A stretch of DNA of 64,000 nucleotides from the NCBI RefSeq assembly GCF_048128805.1, contig NC_136010.1, positions 24,878,980 to 24,942,979 on the forward strand. Reading direction: 5' to 3'. This DNA is from Centroberyx gerrardi. Taxonomy: Eukaryota; Chordata; Actinopteri; Beryciformes; Berycidae. Below the pieces are notes generated by a model. That model was not told where the DNA came from. It searched no databases and saw only the letters and a list, made by a program, of their open reading frames with translations. Positions 42,974 to 52,824 of the stretch are shown one piece after another. The position numbers and the translations under genes are program-made. The stretch's first letter is position 1. Every line of letters begins with the position of its first letter.

Positions 42974-43849
42974 GGGCTGTGGCCGGAATGGATCACTATC
43001 TGTGTTTTAGGGCACTAATACGTACGTCAGACATTTTTTGTTAGTGTCCGAATCGCAAAATGATATTGTGGAATGATTTTGAGGGCACTACATATTTCCC
43101 ACAATGCACTGTAATATCTAGTGAACAAGCCTGGTCAATAAAACGGTGAAAGTATACCAAAATGCATTGCGAGTCTGTCGTCACCTGGCCGTTACCAAGC
43201 AACGAAGTTGTAACCCTTCCGTGGTTTTATAATGATGGCATCCTCTTCTTCACTAAACCTCGTTTACAAATGCAAGTAAATAAACTTTTTTTGGTACCAA
43301 AAAGATGTCAAGCTATTCTAAAGATGTTTTCTTGTAACTGCCAATTCATAATTAATTATAAGTGCACGTTTTGTTACGCTAACATTAACATGAAGGTCTG
43401 TTCAGGTAGGTATTTATCTCTAGCTGCAAGTTATACGGTACATAGCTTATTGTAATGTGTTTTTTGGTAATGTCAGCTAGTGAGAAGTCCAAAACGTGAA
43501 GGAAACCGCACACCTGGATTGGCGAAGTGCTGGCTGTGTGAAAATAAACAGAAAAAAGTAGCCGCACACAACTCCGATGCATAGAATATTTATTCACCGA
43601 CATAAGGTCGGAAAACGCCTAGATGAGAACATCGGTGAATATTTTTTTTCTGTTTAATGTCAGCTAGTGACACATATATGGTTGGCTTTGAAGGAATATT
43701 GGTAACTTGTCAAATGTTAGTTGAAACATTTGTTTATGCGAATTCACTCCTTAATCATGTGTGATTTACCGCTAATTAGTGCACTAATAGAGCAGCACTA
43801 TATAGGGAAATACAAATGAGGGAATAGCGATCCATTCCGGCCACAGCCC
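42974..43849. mobile_element. 876-bp element with ~26-bp terminal inverted repeats
   Basis: The left end GGGCTGTGGCCGGAATGG, continuing ATCACTAT, is matched in inverse orientation by the right end, ATAGCGAT then CCATTCCGGCCACAGCCC. Subterminal GGGCACTAATACG / GTGCACTAAT pieces are also inverted. No coding frame is conserved inside. A retroposon with its own target duplication (43469-43670) sits within it. No clear target duplication of the outer element was found, so the superfamily is open. Confidence 0.65.
43469..43670. mobile_element. Retroposed insert with 15-bp target-site duplication
   Basis: AATGTCAGCTAGTGA occurs identically at 43469-43483 and 43656-43670, bracketing a 172 bp insert that is absent from the rest of the window. 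The insert ends with a T-rich stretch (TATTTTTTTTCTGTTT) and contains ATTTATTCACCGACA and its partial inverse CATCGGTGAAT. A duplication of this length points to LINE-driven insertion, as for SINEs. No A/B box is claimed. Confidence 0.7.
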
Positions 43850-44270
43850 TGGTTTGGCCATTTAGCCTTCAAAATAAAAGCGTGAGATTTGAAAATAGGT
43901 AGAAATACTGTTTTAAACCAATTACTTTGTATTTAATCATCAAATTCAATAAGTCAGCACCCATATTAATGTTTGATGTCCACATAAGTCTCTGTTCTGT
44001 ATGTATTGTGCACAGTGTAATATATGCAGCGTTTATAGTTAAAAATGGCACATTTTATGGCATTTTTCACACTAGTAGTAGTAACACTACACTAGTAATC
44101 AAACACCAGGAAAGCGAGTTTAGGCAACTGGGAAAAACAAAGTTTGTTTCTCTAGATTTGAATAGTGTATGCATCAAATGAATGAGTATCAATGTTTGTT
44201 TTCAAAATAGAACACCCATCTGATGGAAGTATACATTTTAATAGTTTTAATATTGTTACATGTTAAGTTG

Positions 44271-44721
44271 TTAAAGTCGAGATGAAATGAAAAATGCCTT
44301 TTTAACCCTTTTAGATCACATCCCCGGTCATATTGTGCACCTATTTAACAATATATGCCAAAAAAAATACAAAAAATCAATTTCTTTGTATTCTTATATC
44401 AAAATTCAATCATATTTTCTTCCTGTAAAACAAAATATGCCGTGTGCTTACGTAAACAGGACTCAACCAATTTCAACCAATAATATCATGACATCCAACC
44501 CCTTCAACTTTTAGCGCACAGAGCTAAGATTCATTAGTTAGCTAGCTAGCAACAGCATGGTACTTCGGTGTGTCTTCGGGTGTTATGACACGCCCACTTT
44601 TCAACGTTCAAATCAAATTCCTCCCAACGTTGTGTCCCGCCTGTCTTTCCTGTTTCACTCGGAAATACATCACGATACGGAAGTTAGATACTCTCGAAAT
44701 GCCGTTTCATCGCGACTTTAA
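44271..44721. mobile_element. TTAA-flanked MITE with AGTCGAGATGAAA ends
   Basis: The left side reads TTAAAGTCGAGATGAAATG and the right side CATCGCGACTTTAA, so the ends are inverted copies (AGTCGAGATGAAA / TTTCATCGCGACT) with TTAA on both flanks. The element is about 450 bp and non-coding. It is the third TTAA-type family in the window, again starting with AG. Confidence 0.65.
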
Positions 44722-45010
44722 TTAATTGTTGGTTACAAAGTAGGGGCATTTTTGACCTTAGACCTTTATGTGGTATGTCAGTCTCAGTCTGGTGACCTCA
44801 CTGTCTATCTGTGCAGTGGATGTGTCCCCCCTTCCTTCTGCTCAACCCCATGTCCACAAACATTAACCACATGTACCAATCCCCCTGGACAGGGTTACTA
44901 GCAGATATCTCAAAAAGTTACCAACAGATTTGGCTGAAGTTTGGTGGGAGATAGCCTTGACCCAATCAGTTTAGATTTTGGTGGTGAACCGTACAGTCTA
45001 GATAAAAGCT

Positions 45011-45231
45011 GTGTCCCATTTCCAGGGCCGTCTCCTTCGAAGGACGCGCCCACGTAGGTGTGGCCTACGGAGGAGCAAGGCTAGGCTGGACCTGGACCTG
45101 CGGCAACTGCCCAAAATGGGACGGTCTACAGAGGATTCCCTTCTACGTCATAGCGAGTTCCCGCCCCTACGCTCCAGACGATAAACAGCAGTAAATACCG
45201 GTCGCTCGCTACGCTACAAAAGCACGGAAAA
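45011..45231 (+). promoter_or_regulatory. Probable Harbinger 5' end and transposase promoter
   Basis: CTGTGTCCCATTTCC (45012-45026) and AAAATGGGACGG (45112-45124) form inverted subterminal motifs upstream of the transposase ATG. The segment is markedly GC-rich compared with its surroundings. No matching inverted terminus was found beyond 50.4 kb, so the limit of the transposon is a guess. Confidence 0.35.
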
Positions 45232-47171
45232 ATGGAGTTGAGCGATCTCACGATTGTTTTGGTTACTTATTTAATTTACCTCATAGTGGAGGAAATGGAG
45301 AGACTGGCTGAGAACCGCCAGGCTCGCCGTCACTTGGTTTACCTGATGATGAGCTCTGCAGGAGACCGTGGTCAGGTAAGGAGGCTAGATAAATCAAGTG
45401 TTATTTAAAGCTTTATGCATAACAGCTAACTTTTAGCTAGCTGCTGTGTGGCAGTTTCCACTAAACCTAGGCAACAATGTAATGTTACACTAGAAAATGT
45501 TTTAGTTTAGTTCTAGTCATGGTTTAGTAACATTCAAGTAATAATTCTAGTTATTAATCAAATACAGTAGTAGGCCTATTGAACAATAGCACAGTAGCCC
45601 AAATACTGGTTATCGCAATCAGGAAATCACTGAGGTAATCTTTTATGTCTGTCACCACATCAAATATGTATCTGTACATATACTGTATATTTGATGTGAT
45701 GACACAGACATAAAAGATGATTTTAATATTGTGTATATACAGAATACTGTATATGTATACAGTATATACTGTATATATCTATATATTGGAGACAGACATA
45801 TATATATATGTATTTGATGTGGTGACACAGACTTGATTATGATTGTGACAACCAGTATTTGGGTTACTGTGCTGTTGTTCAATAGGCCTACTACTGTAGG
45901 CTATTTGATTAATGACTAGAATGTACATACATGTAGTAATGTTGGGCTTTTAAGAGGAAAAACAAAATCTACTACCTTGAAGAAACTATTTCTTTAGTAA
46001 CTGTCAAGATACAACACTAATTTTATATGAACTCTCCACAATTTAACATGATTTATTTGATAACTTTGATACTTTTCTTCCAATGCAGAGACCCCAGTAC
46101 TGCAGGATAAACCTGTCAGTGCCTGTGCTGGAGAGGTTTTTTGACAACCACGACACCCGTCCGGATATCCGGCTGTGTCGGGAGGCCCTGGCAGTCCTGC
46201 TTGACCTGCTCAGCCAAGATCGGCGTCATGGATGGGGTGCCACAATCGAAACCTTGGTGTTCCTTTTTTGGCTGTCAAGTGGGGCATCATATCGGGGGGT
46301 CTCTAGAGTGTTTGGGATGCCCTGTTCCACTGTCCACCGCATCGTCCACAGAGTGACAGCAGAGGTGGTGGCGATCAGGCACAGGGTCATCCACTTCCCG
46401 AAGACTCCGGAAGACCTTGAAGCTGTGTCTCATGGGTTTGCAGGGCTGGCAAGACACCAGGCATTCCGGAGGGCTGTGGGAGCAATCGACGGCTGCCATG
46501 TCCGTATCAAGCCACTGTTTCCCTCGATCATCCTCCAAGCTGTGTGTGACCATCGGGGCTGCTTCATCGACACCTATGTGGGCTGGCCTGGGTCAGTTCA
46601 TGACTCCAGGGTGCTCCGTCACAGCCCACTGTACCAGAGGGCTGTCTATCCTCCTCCAGGGAACTTCCTCCTTGCAGATGGGGGGGTACCCTTGCCTCCA
46701 ACACCCACTCCCCCTCATCACCCCCTACAAGAGGCCTGTACAAGGTGTGGCAGCCCAGCGCTTTAACTCACACGACTGCCTTTGTAATGATGAAGACCAG
46801 GTTCCGGGTCATCTTCCTGCAAGCGCTGGAGGTCAAGCCCACCTTTGTACCTCAGGTAAGTAATTACTCCATGATGTTTTTTTGTTCTATAATTACATAC
46901 ATAAATCTGTCTAGATAAACAAATCTAACAGTAGTGTATCTTTTTGTTGTCTAACAATTTGTTTCAGGTGATAACAGCATGTGCCGTCCTTCATAACATC
47001 TGCCTCGGGGCTGGCGATGTCATAGCACCAGAGGATGAGCCTGAGAAGGACATGGATGAGGATGAGAGTGAGGAGTTGGAGGCAGCAAGTGGTGCTCCCT
47101 GGCGTAACCAGCTGTGTGCGGAGGTGTCCACCCTGGAGGAGGTGCCCCCTGACCATAATTATTTTCAGTAG
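45232..47171 (+). pseudogene. PIF/Harbinger (HARBI1-like) DDE transposase, broken
   Basis: There are three exons: 45232-45375, 46089-46855 and 46968-47171. Canonical splice sites and phases agree. Exon 1 encodes 48 residues (MELSDLTIVLVTYLIYL start). Exon 2 carries the helix-turn-helix-like block GVSRVFGMPCSTVHRIVH and the DDE_4 catalytic Asp motifs VGAIDGCHVRI and GWPGSVHDSRVL. Exon 3 ends the family's C-terminus (VITACAVLHNICLGAG, then an acidic stretch and stop). Two lesions are visible. The G run at 46680-46686 has one G too many (ADGG then a frame change). About 25 bases are missing near 46765-46790, removing the RARxxxERAFG segment with the third catalytic acid. The enzyme would cut and paste DNA in the nucleus with a SANT-domain partner, which is encoded convergently at 50401-48310. 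HARBI1 itself is a domesticated relative, but these lesions argue for a dead transposon. Confidence 0.85.
45548..45919. mobile_element. Foldback element inside Harbinger intron 1
   Basis: Arms 45548-45666 and 45811-45919 are inverted copies. CTAGTTATTAATCAAATA pairs with TATTTGATTAATGACTAG, and GTCTGTCACCACATCAAATA pairs with TATTTGATGTGGTGACACAGAC. The loop is a (TATA/CTGTATATAC)-rich stretch. The element has no coding content and presumably inserted after the transposon arrived. Confidence 0.75.
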
Positions 47172-47207
47172 GCAAGTTAAAGCACTAAACTGTTATATTC
47201 CATCCTC

Positions 47208-47628
47208 CAGTGACCTCATGATCCCCTTTTAAATCACTAAGCTTCCTGAAAACACTATCTCAGAGTGTGATGTATGATTATCTCCACCCATCACAATCCC
47301 AGTCACAATGAGGTCTAGGTGTCCAACAGGGGAATCAGGGCGGGGATGCACAGCTATGTCTTATCTAAATTAGCAGAACTCAGTTGTTATTCCTACTTTG
47401 CCCTGTACACCAATGATTTACTTACAAAGCCTTGCAGTAATTGTATTCTACCAATTGAGTAGTAACTCTATTTTGCCAATTGGGACAGACATCCCTGCCC
47501 TGATTCCCCTGTTTAACACCTAGACCTCATTTTGACTACAATATGATTGGTGGAGATAATCATATCACTTTCTGAGATGCAGTATTTTAAGGAAGCTTGG
47601 TAATTTAGGGAGGGTCATGAGGTCACTG
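47208..47628. mobile_element. Foldback element in the Harbinger 3' region
   Basis: The arms are 47208-47348 (starting CAGTGACCTCATGA) and 47490-47628 (ending TCATGAGGTCACTG). They match inversely over about 140 bp, including ATGAGGTCTAGGTGT, AACAGGGGAATCAGGGC and GATTATCTCCACC. The loop is about 140 bp and non-coding. It begins 37 bases after the transposase stop. Confidence 0.8.
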
Positions 47629-47749
47629 TTTGTTTGTTTGTGTATTTGAAGGACTATAAAGCTGAACAGCAGGACAATATATGGCATATTCTTACATGGC
47701 AGTTAAGGTTGTATTTTGTATAGCACTGTCTCCTCTTATTCTTGTTCCT

Positions 47750-47945
47750 TTCAGAAACATCTTGGAGACATGGCAGCCGTCGATTGCAGCATGCCAGCCC
47801 TGCAAACCCATCTCACTCCTTGTACGATGCAGTGGACAGCCCAGAGGCATCCCAAACTCTTCTGGAGACCACCCCAAATGATGTCCCGCTGACAGAGGGA
47901 GAAACACCAGGGTAACTGTTGTGGCAGCCCATCCATGTCGCCGGT
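47750..47945 (-). pseudogene. Second, internally deleted Harbinger transposase fragment, antisense
   Basis: On the minus strand the sequence reads RRHGWAATTVTLVFL, then LSAGHHLGWSPEEFGMPLGC, then AAIDGCHV. These correspond to RRHGWGATIETLVFL, the SGASYRGVSRVFGMPCS region and GAIDGCHV of the transposase at 46089-46855. About 60 residues between the blocks are missing and the frame is disturbed. It therefore derives from a related transposon copy that lost its middle and lies inverted between the two Harbinger genes. Confidence 0.7.
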
Positions 47946-48229
47946 TATTAGTCAAGCAGCACCATCAGACCACTGAAAAATTTAGTGTTGTTCGTTTTTT
48001 GAAACATTTCTAAAATCAGTTCTTTCCAGGCCATTTTGTTGCCAGTTTGTTAATTGTTCAGTGTTTTTATTACGCATTTTTATTAGTTCACTGTTCCTAT
48101 TTACCAATCTATACATATGGCCTTAGTTCAATGTTCATTATTCCTATTTACCAATCTATACATATGGCCATAGTTTGATGTTCACTGTGCCTTCTGACAT
48201 TCCAATTTGCATCAATTGCATGTTGTGCT

Positions 48230-48280
48230 GTGTAAATAAAATAAACAATTTATTTTAAATAAAAATATTTAACAACAGAA
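48230..48280. terminator. Bidirectional AATAAA/TTTATT polyadenylation region
   Basis: GTAAATAAAATAAACAATTTATTTTAAATAAA is nearly self-complementary. It offers AATAAA signals on both strands, about 1.07 kb after the transposase stop on + and about 40-70 bases after the partner gene's stop on -. It would serve two convergent transcripts. Confidence 0.5.
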
Positions 48281-48309
48281 TTCATACTTTTTTGTTCATT
48301 GTTTTTCAA

Positions 48310-50401
48310 TTAATTTTTCAACAAGCGATCTGCTCTTGCCCTACTCTCCTCTGCACGCTTTTCCTCCGCCTCCCTCTGGAACTTCATATCCTCCCTAATG
48401 AGCTCCAGCAACTCGTCGTCTGCCCTCCTAGCTCGCTTTGGTGGCCCTGGCTCAGATGCTCCTGCCTCAGATGTCCCTGCCTCTCCTTCCTCCTCCTGCT
48501 CCTCCACTGCTGCACTTGGCCCTGGTTTGTCCTCTTGGATAGAGGCAATGAGAACAGGGGGGGAAATGGAGTGCCTCTGTCCCAGCACCTCATCCATGGG
48601 GACAAACCAGGTCCAAGTAGCAGCAGTGGGTTTCCCACCGCTGACTCCCTCTCCTGACCCGGGACACTTGCAATCCTAAAATAGAGGATAATCTTCATAA
48701 CATGACAAAAACAAACAATGTCACAACTTCAAGGCACATTTACAATAATGTCTTTATTAACTTCCATGATTGTAACAATTATTATTGCTTTCAAGTTACT
48801 ATACAATGTGCAAAACGAGAAAGCGGTGTTTTAGTTTAACAACCATTTTTATTTTTTTAGGCACTACAAATTTTGGCAAAATAAGTTTTCCAGTTGGTAT
48901 GTTCTGATTAATTGTACGGCTTGTTATAATCCCATGTCATTCTCTTTTTTGGACTTACCTTATGAACTGAGGTTGTGATACATTCTCTACTGAAAGACTG
49001 ATGATTTTTGGGGTTGAACTAAATGAATAGACTAAAACTAGGCTAAATACCTTCACAAGCAAATACAACTTATTGGCAGTATCCAGGACCCCAAATCACA
49101 GCCTTTCTGTTTGGAAGTGGGAATGCATCATACTTGTCTAATGTCACACAGGCATGACAAATCTACTAGTCTATTCCTAAAGTAGATTTGAGGTTGTACC
49201 TGCCCCTCCACCTATTATAACACACAGACCTACTGACATACTTACATACTTTCTAAGCATCATCAACTGACCATTTCTTAGAATCAGTCTAGGCTACATA
49301 CTTTATATTTCTTTTTAAGGTTGTCCCACTTCTTTTTGGCCTGCAAGGGAGTCACCTTCCCTTGCAGACCCATTTTCTCCAGGATGACCCTATAGCACAC
49401 AGAGAGAAAACAAGTAAAAAAAAAAAAATAGGAAGCAGATATTAAATCAATCAATCAATTATAAAATAAAAGGTTTATGCCCAATCTACTGGCTATCTTA
49501 ATTATCATGTGCTTTGTATAGGTAACTCATTATTACTGACTGATATATTTATAAAGTTTCATTTGTTACGAGGTACCAATATTGTATAGAAGCATCTACC
49601 CAAGACAATTACTGTTAACTACATTAGTACTGCCCTAACGTTACCTCCAGCCGTAGCTGGCAGAGTTTTTGGCCCCCGGGAAGAGGCTGTCATTCTCCGC
49701 CCTGAGACGGATGAAACGGCCCATTTGTTCTTTGCTCCCTAAACACAGAAGCAAATATTTAAGCAGGTGACATTTTCGACATTGTAAGAGGACCAGCCGA
49801 TAACAAGCACGGAGACTGGACCTCTGACAGCGGACAAGAGTAACTTAGGTTAGCTACCTAACGTAGCTGGATGGTTAGCTGGGCTGGTAACATTAGTAAT
49901 CTAGTCATGTAACTAACGGAAACTTAAGGCGCCTGTGGAAACATACTACTTACTTTAATATTACACACTTAGCTAAAGATTTAGCAGCGAGTTTTAAACT
50001 AAAATTGTTGGAAAGCGAAACCAATACTCAACTGGGGACCAATTAACTGGGGTTAATTGGTCTATTTCTTTCCCTTATGAGTTCACCCTCTTCTGTGCCT
50101 TCTCCATCATTTTTGCTCTCCACTCGTTCTCTTTCCTCTGCCTCTTCTCTTCTCTTTTCAGCAGTTTCTCCCTATCCTCCAGCGCTATGCGCACTGTATC
50201 GACTTGGCGATCGCAAATTGCGTCTACAAAAAACAAAAAGAACAAGAGGTTAAGTCACATCTTAGAATCTTTACATACAAGTTAAAAAGATAAACAGCCA
50301 TGTATCTACAGCAGACAGCGCTGACATAGTGTACTTCTACTTCTTATATTGTAAAATAAGTAAACTGACTTACCGCCACAATCGCATTTGAAATTCTCCA
50401 T
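48310..50401 (-). CDS. Harbinger partner protein with SANT/Myb-like (MADF-type) DNA-binding domain
   Basis: There are four minus-strand exons: 50401-50374, 49738-49645, 49389-49302 and 48675-48310. They join in phase to 191 residues with no stop or frameshift. After MENFKCDCG, residues about 10-75 form a trihelical SANT/MADF-like domain (FIRLRAEND, YGWRVILEKMG, KKKWDNLKKKYK). A PTAATWTWFVPMDEVLGQR block follows, as usual in this family. Then comes an acidic linker (EEQEEEGEAGTSEAG), a basic PPKRARR nuclear signal, and a C-terminal helix rich in Glu/Arg. In active Harbinger transposons such a protein binds DNA and carries the transposase into the nucleus. The gene converges with the transposase. 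The first exon could alternatively be shared with the coiled-coil frame upstream. I regard the gene as transposon-encoded. Domestication is possible, because it is open while the transposase is dead. Confidence 0.75.
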
Positions 50402-51338
50402 GACGTAGGTCCATTGAAGATCTTCCGTGTTGGCCTTCTTCTTCCTCTTGAAGTTCCACCTCTTGATTCTTGCGAGGTAGCCTTGCCTTGTAATCTCTTC
50501 ATCCTCAAGAGCTCTTTGTTCCCTCTCCCTCTGCTCTTCCCTCAGTCTCTTCTCGCCTTCTGTCTCCGGCTTCGCCCTCTCCTCCCTCTCTCTCTCCTCC
50601 CTTTCTCTCTCCTCCCTTCCTCTCCTCCCTCTCTCTCTCCTCCTCTTCCTTCCCTTCTCTCTTCTTCTCCGCCAGCATGGCCTCTCTCGCTTGCTGCTCC
50701 TCAATCTTCCTCTTCTCCTCCAGCTCTCTGCTCTTCCTCCAGTTTCTTAGCGAGCTCCAGCTTCTCCTGTTCTTCCTTCCTCCCCTTTCTCTCTCTCGCC
50801 TTTCTCTTCCTCTCCTCCCTTTCCCTCACTTCTCGCTCTTTTTCCTCCCTCTGCTTCGCCTCTTGCTCTCTCTCCTCCCTCTCCCTCTCCTCTCGTTCCC
50901 TCTCCTCCCTCTTTCTCTCCTCCCTCTTCCTCTGTTTCAGCTCTGTCGGTCCAGGTCTTGGTGTTTCTGCCTGGAGAGTGGCGATCACACTGTGGAGCAT
51001 CTTGATGGTAGCAGACTGCTCCTCAATGGTCCTCTTGCGCTCAGCCATCATCTCTTTGGCCTTCTTCTTGAAGGCCGCAGCCGCCTCTTGAGATTTGTTC
51101 AGAGCAGCGTTCTCAGTCCGGAGCTCCATGATGGTGTCATGTTGCTCCTTGATGGTGAGCTTGAGGTCAGCGGTCTCTTGCACGCTGCGCTGTCTCTCGT
51201 ATTCCACCTTCTCCGACAAGATCTGATACGTGTGCTCTCGCACCTCGTCTCTCTCTGTCAGCCTGGCAAAAGTCTCTTGCCAGTCTGACAGCTTGTCCAG
51301 AGTCTGTAGAATAGCCATGTGGCTATGGGTGCAGTTAC
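50075..51338 (-). pseudogene. Glu/Arg-rich coiled-coil protein, two frameshifts, unidentified
   Basis: The minus-strand exon 51338-50374 starts after a TTGCAG acceptor. From ATG 51318 it encodes a heptad-rich protein (MAILQTLDKLSDWQETF, LKLTIKEQHDTIMELRTEN) followed by a long KREEREREER-type tract. The frame shifts by one base near 50735, where the conserved-looking path would continue RELEEKRKIEEQ. It shifts again between about 50650 and 50600 inside GAGAGG repeats. It then reads EITRQGYLARIKRW to FKCDCG. A second exon (50223-50075) joins in phase and ends EKAQKRVNS and stop. The family is not recognised; low-complexity search hits such as trichohyalin would be meaningless. The frameshifts may be real or assembly errors in a simple repeat. 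The frame overlaps the first exon of the SANT partner in the same phase. Confidence 0.5.
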
Positions 51339-51504
51339 CTGCAAGTAACACTGTTACTGTTCCCTGTATGTATGTTATATGTGTGCACGTATGCTGTATG
51401 GTGGGCGTTGATATGATCCGATATCCTCTCTCTGCAGTTACAAACACAAGTAAAACATTAGCCTTTCAACATCATTTGATAATCTGACTAATTATTACCA
51501 TTTC

Positions 51505-51605
51505 TGTATATTCCTATCCTTTGAAATTGGTAGTTCTTGGTAGAACTGTGCATCCTGAACAAGAAGTTCCTGTGCCATTTGTAGTATGGGTGCAGTTTGC
51601 TACAA
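51505..51605 (-). pseudogene. Diverged duplicate of the coiled-coil gene's start region
   Basis: On the minus strand the acceptor TTTGTAG is followed by CAAACTGCACCCATACTAC and ATGGCACAGGAACTTCTTG. This parallels TTGCAG, GTAACTGCACCCATAGCCAC and ATGGCTATTCTACAG at 51343-51303. The short frame (MAQELLVQDAQFYQELP) ends at a TAA after about 27 codons. A local duplication is the simplest explanation. Confidence 0.45.
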
Positions 51606-51774
51606 ATAACACTCTGTTAGTGTTTATATAATTTGAATATTGTTTGGCCAAACACAGTATGGTGTGGTTATATATACATGTTATACACTCAGAAAACTAA
51701 CAATAATTCCCATTGATTCCCAAAAGATTTTCAGCTGAATGACACAATACTGAATTACCCAGTTACACATCAGT

Positions 51775-51925
51775 ACTGCTACTACTATTACTTCTGGTAC
51801 TACTACTGCTACTACTACTACGAATAATAATAATGATAGAACTTGTACTACTAAAACCTGTATAACTGGTCTCATTTGAATACTATTAGTACTACTAATT
51901 ATAATAATAATAATACTAATTGGTT
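51775..51925. repeat. Degenerate ACT/TAA trinucleotide tract
   Basis: Imperfect ACTACTACT and AATAATAAT units run with interruptions. The open frame read across it is an artefact of the repeat. Confidence 0.6.
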
Positions 51926-52309
51926 GCTGCAACTAATACGACTACAACTGACTAACGTTACAAGAAAATCTGTTGACCTGTTTCAAAGGAGCCCAGAGTC
52001 TGGTGTTTGCTCACATGGTATAAAAAGATTGTTTAAAATATCTACATTGTAATATTACATCAATTAAATACAATGCAGATAATGCTGATTTAAAAGATCC
52101 CTATAGGGTTTTTTATGTTTTCAACCTGGTCCAAACCCATAGTTTAAGAAACCAGAATAGCATAATCTACAAAATGCACAACTGTACCACTCAGTTGAAC
52201 CTACAGATCTTGGTTGCATTAAGTTGAACACCAAATGACAAGAGAAGTGTTTTTCTGTTTTGTATTTGACAGAATAAGACCTGAAAGTACCTTTCTTCAC
52301 GTTCCTTGT

Positions 52310-52770
52310 TTTTCCCACGGTGCAGCTGAGGGCATCACGAGGCAAATTCCGGTCATGCATTCAATCAGTCAGTCAGGTGACGCTTAGTGAGATGTCGCTT
52401 CGTGAGATGGCCTCTAGAGGGCGTCTTTGACTAAGAGATGGCCTCCCGCCTACAGGCTAAATGCATTCAGTCCCATACACTGATAATGCCATATTGGATC
52501 TCACACACAGAGCCACACTCTTCACCGTCAATTTACAGACATCCACATCTTCTGCTGTCCTGCAAACCTTAACGGTAGGTCACGTTATTACCTGTGGTAT
52601 GTGACGTTGGTGATTTAGGTAACTTAACCGATAAACGTGTTGCACTAGCCGAGCACTGCTCCCACACACACTGAGCCCCACTCTCTGCCATTCATTTATA
52701 TACCTTCCGTTGCCCTATAAACTTTAACGTTAGGTAACGTTATTACCTGTGGTATCTAACATTAGTGTTG
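52310..52770 (+). mobile_element. 5' region of a hAT element, with an internal tandem duplication
   Basis: 52316-52436 matches 38767-38895. Downstream, two tandem units of about 110 bp (52501-52612 and 52662-52770) share CACACACTGAGCC/CACACAGAGCCACACTC, then CCTATAAACTTTAACG / CCTGCAAACCTTAACG and ACGTTATTACCTGTGGTAT. They precede the BED-finger exon and are probably the promoter or subterminal part of the transposon. Confidence 0.55.
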
Positions 52771-52824
52771 TAATGCTTCAGTGCATTGAATTGAACTGAA
52801 CACGTGAGAATACAACAATGAAAC

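Noticed and set aside
50414-51288. Long + strand frames rich in Leu/Ser/Pro (up to 225 codons)
   Set aside because: They are the antisense of the Glu/Arg-rich coiled-coil repeat, so their length follows from the CTCTCC composition.
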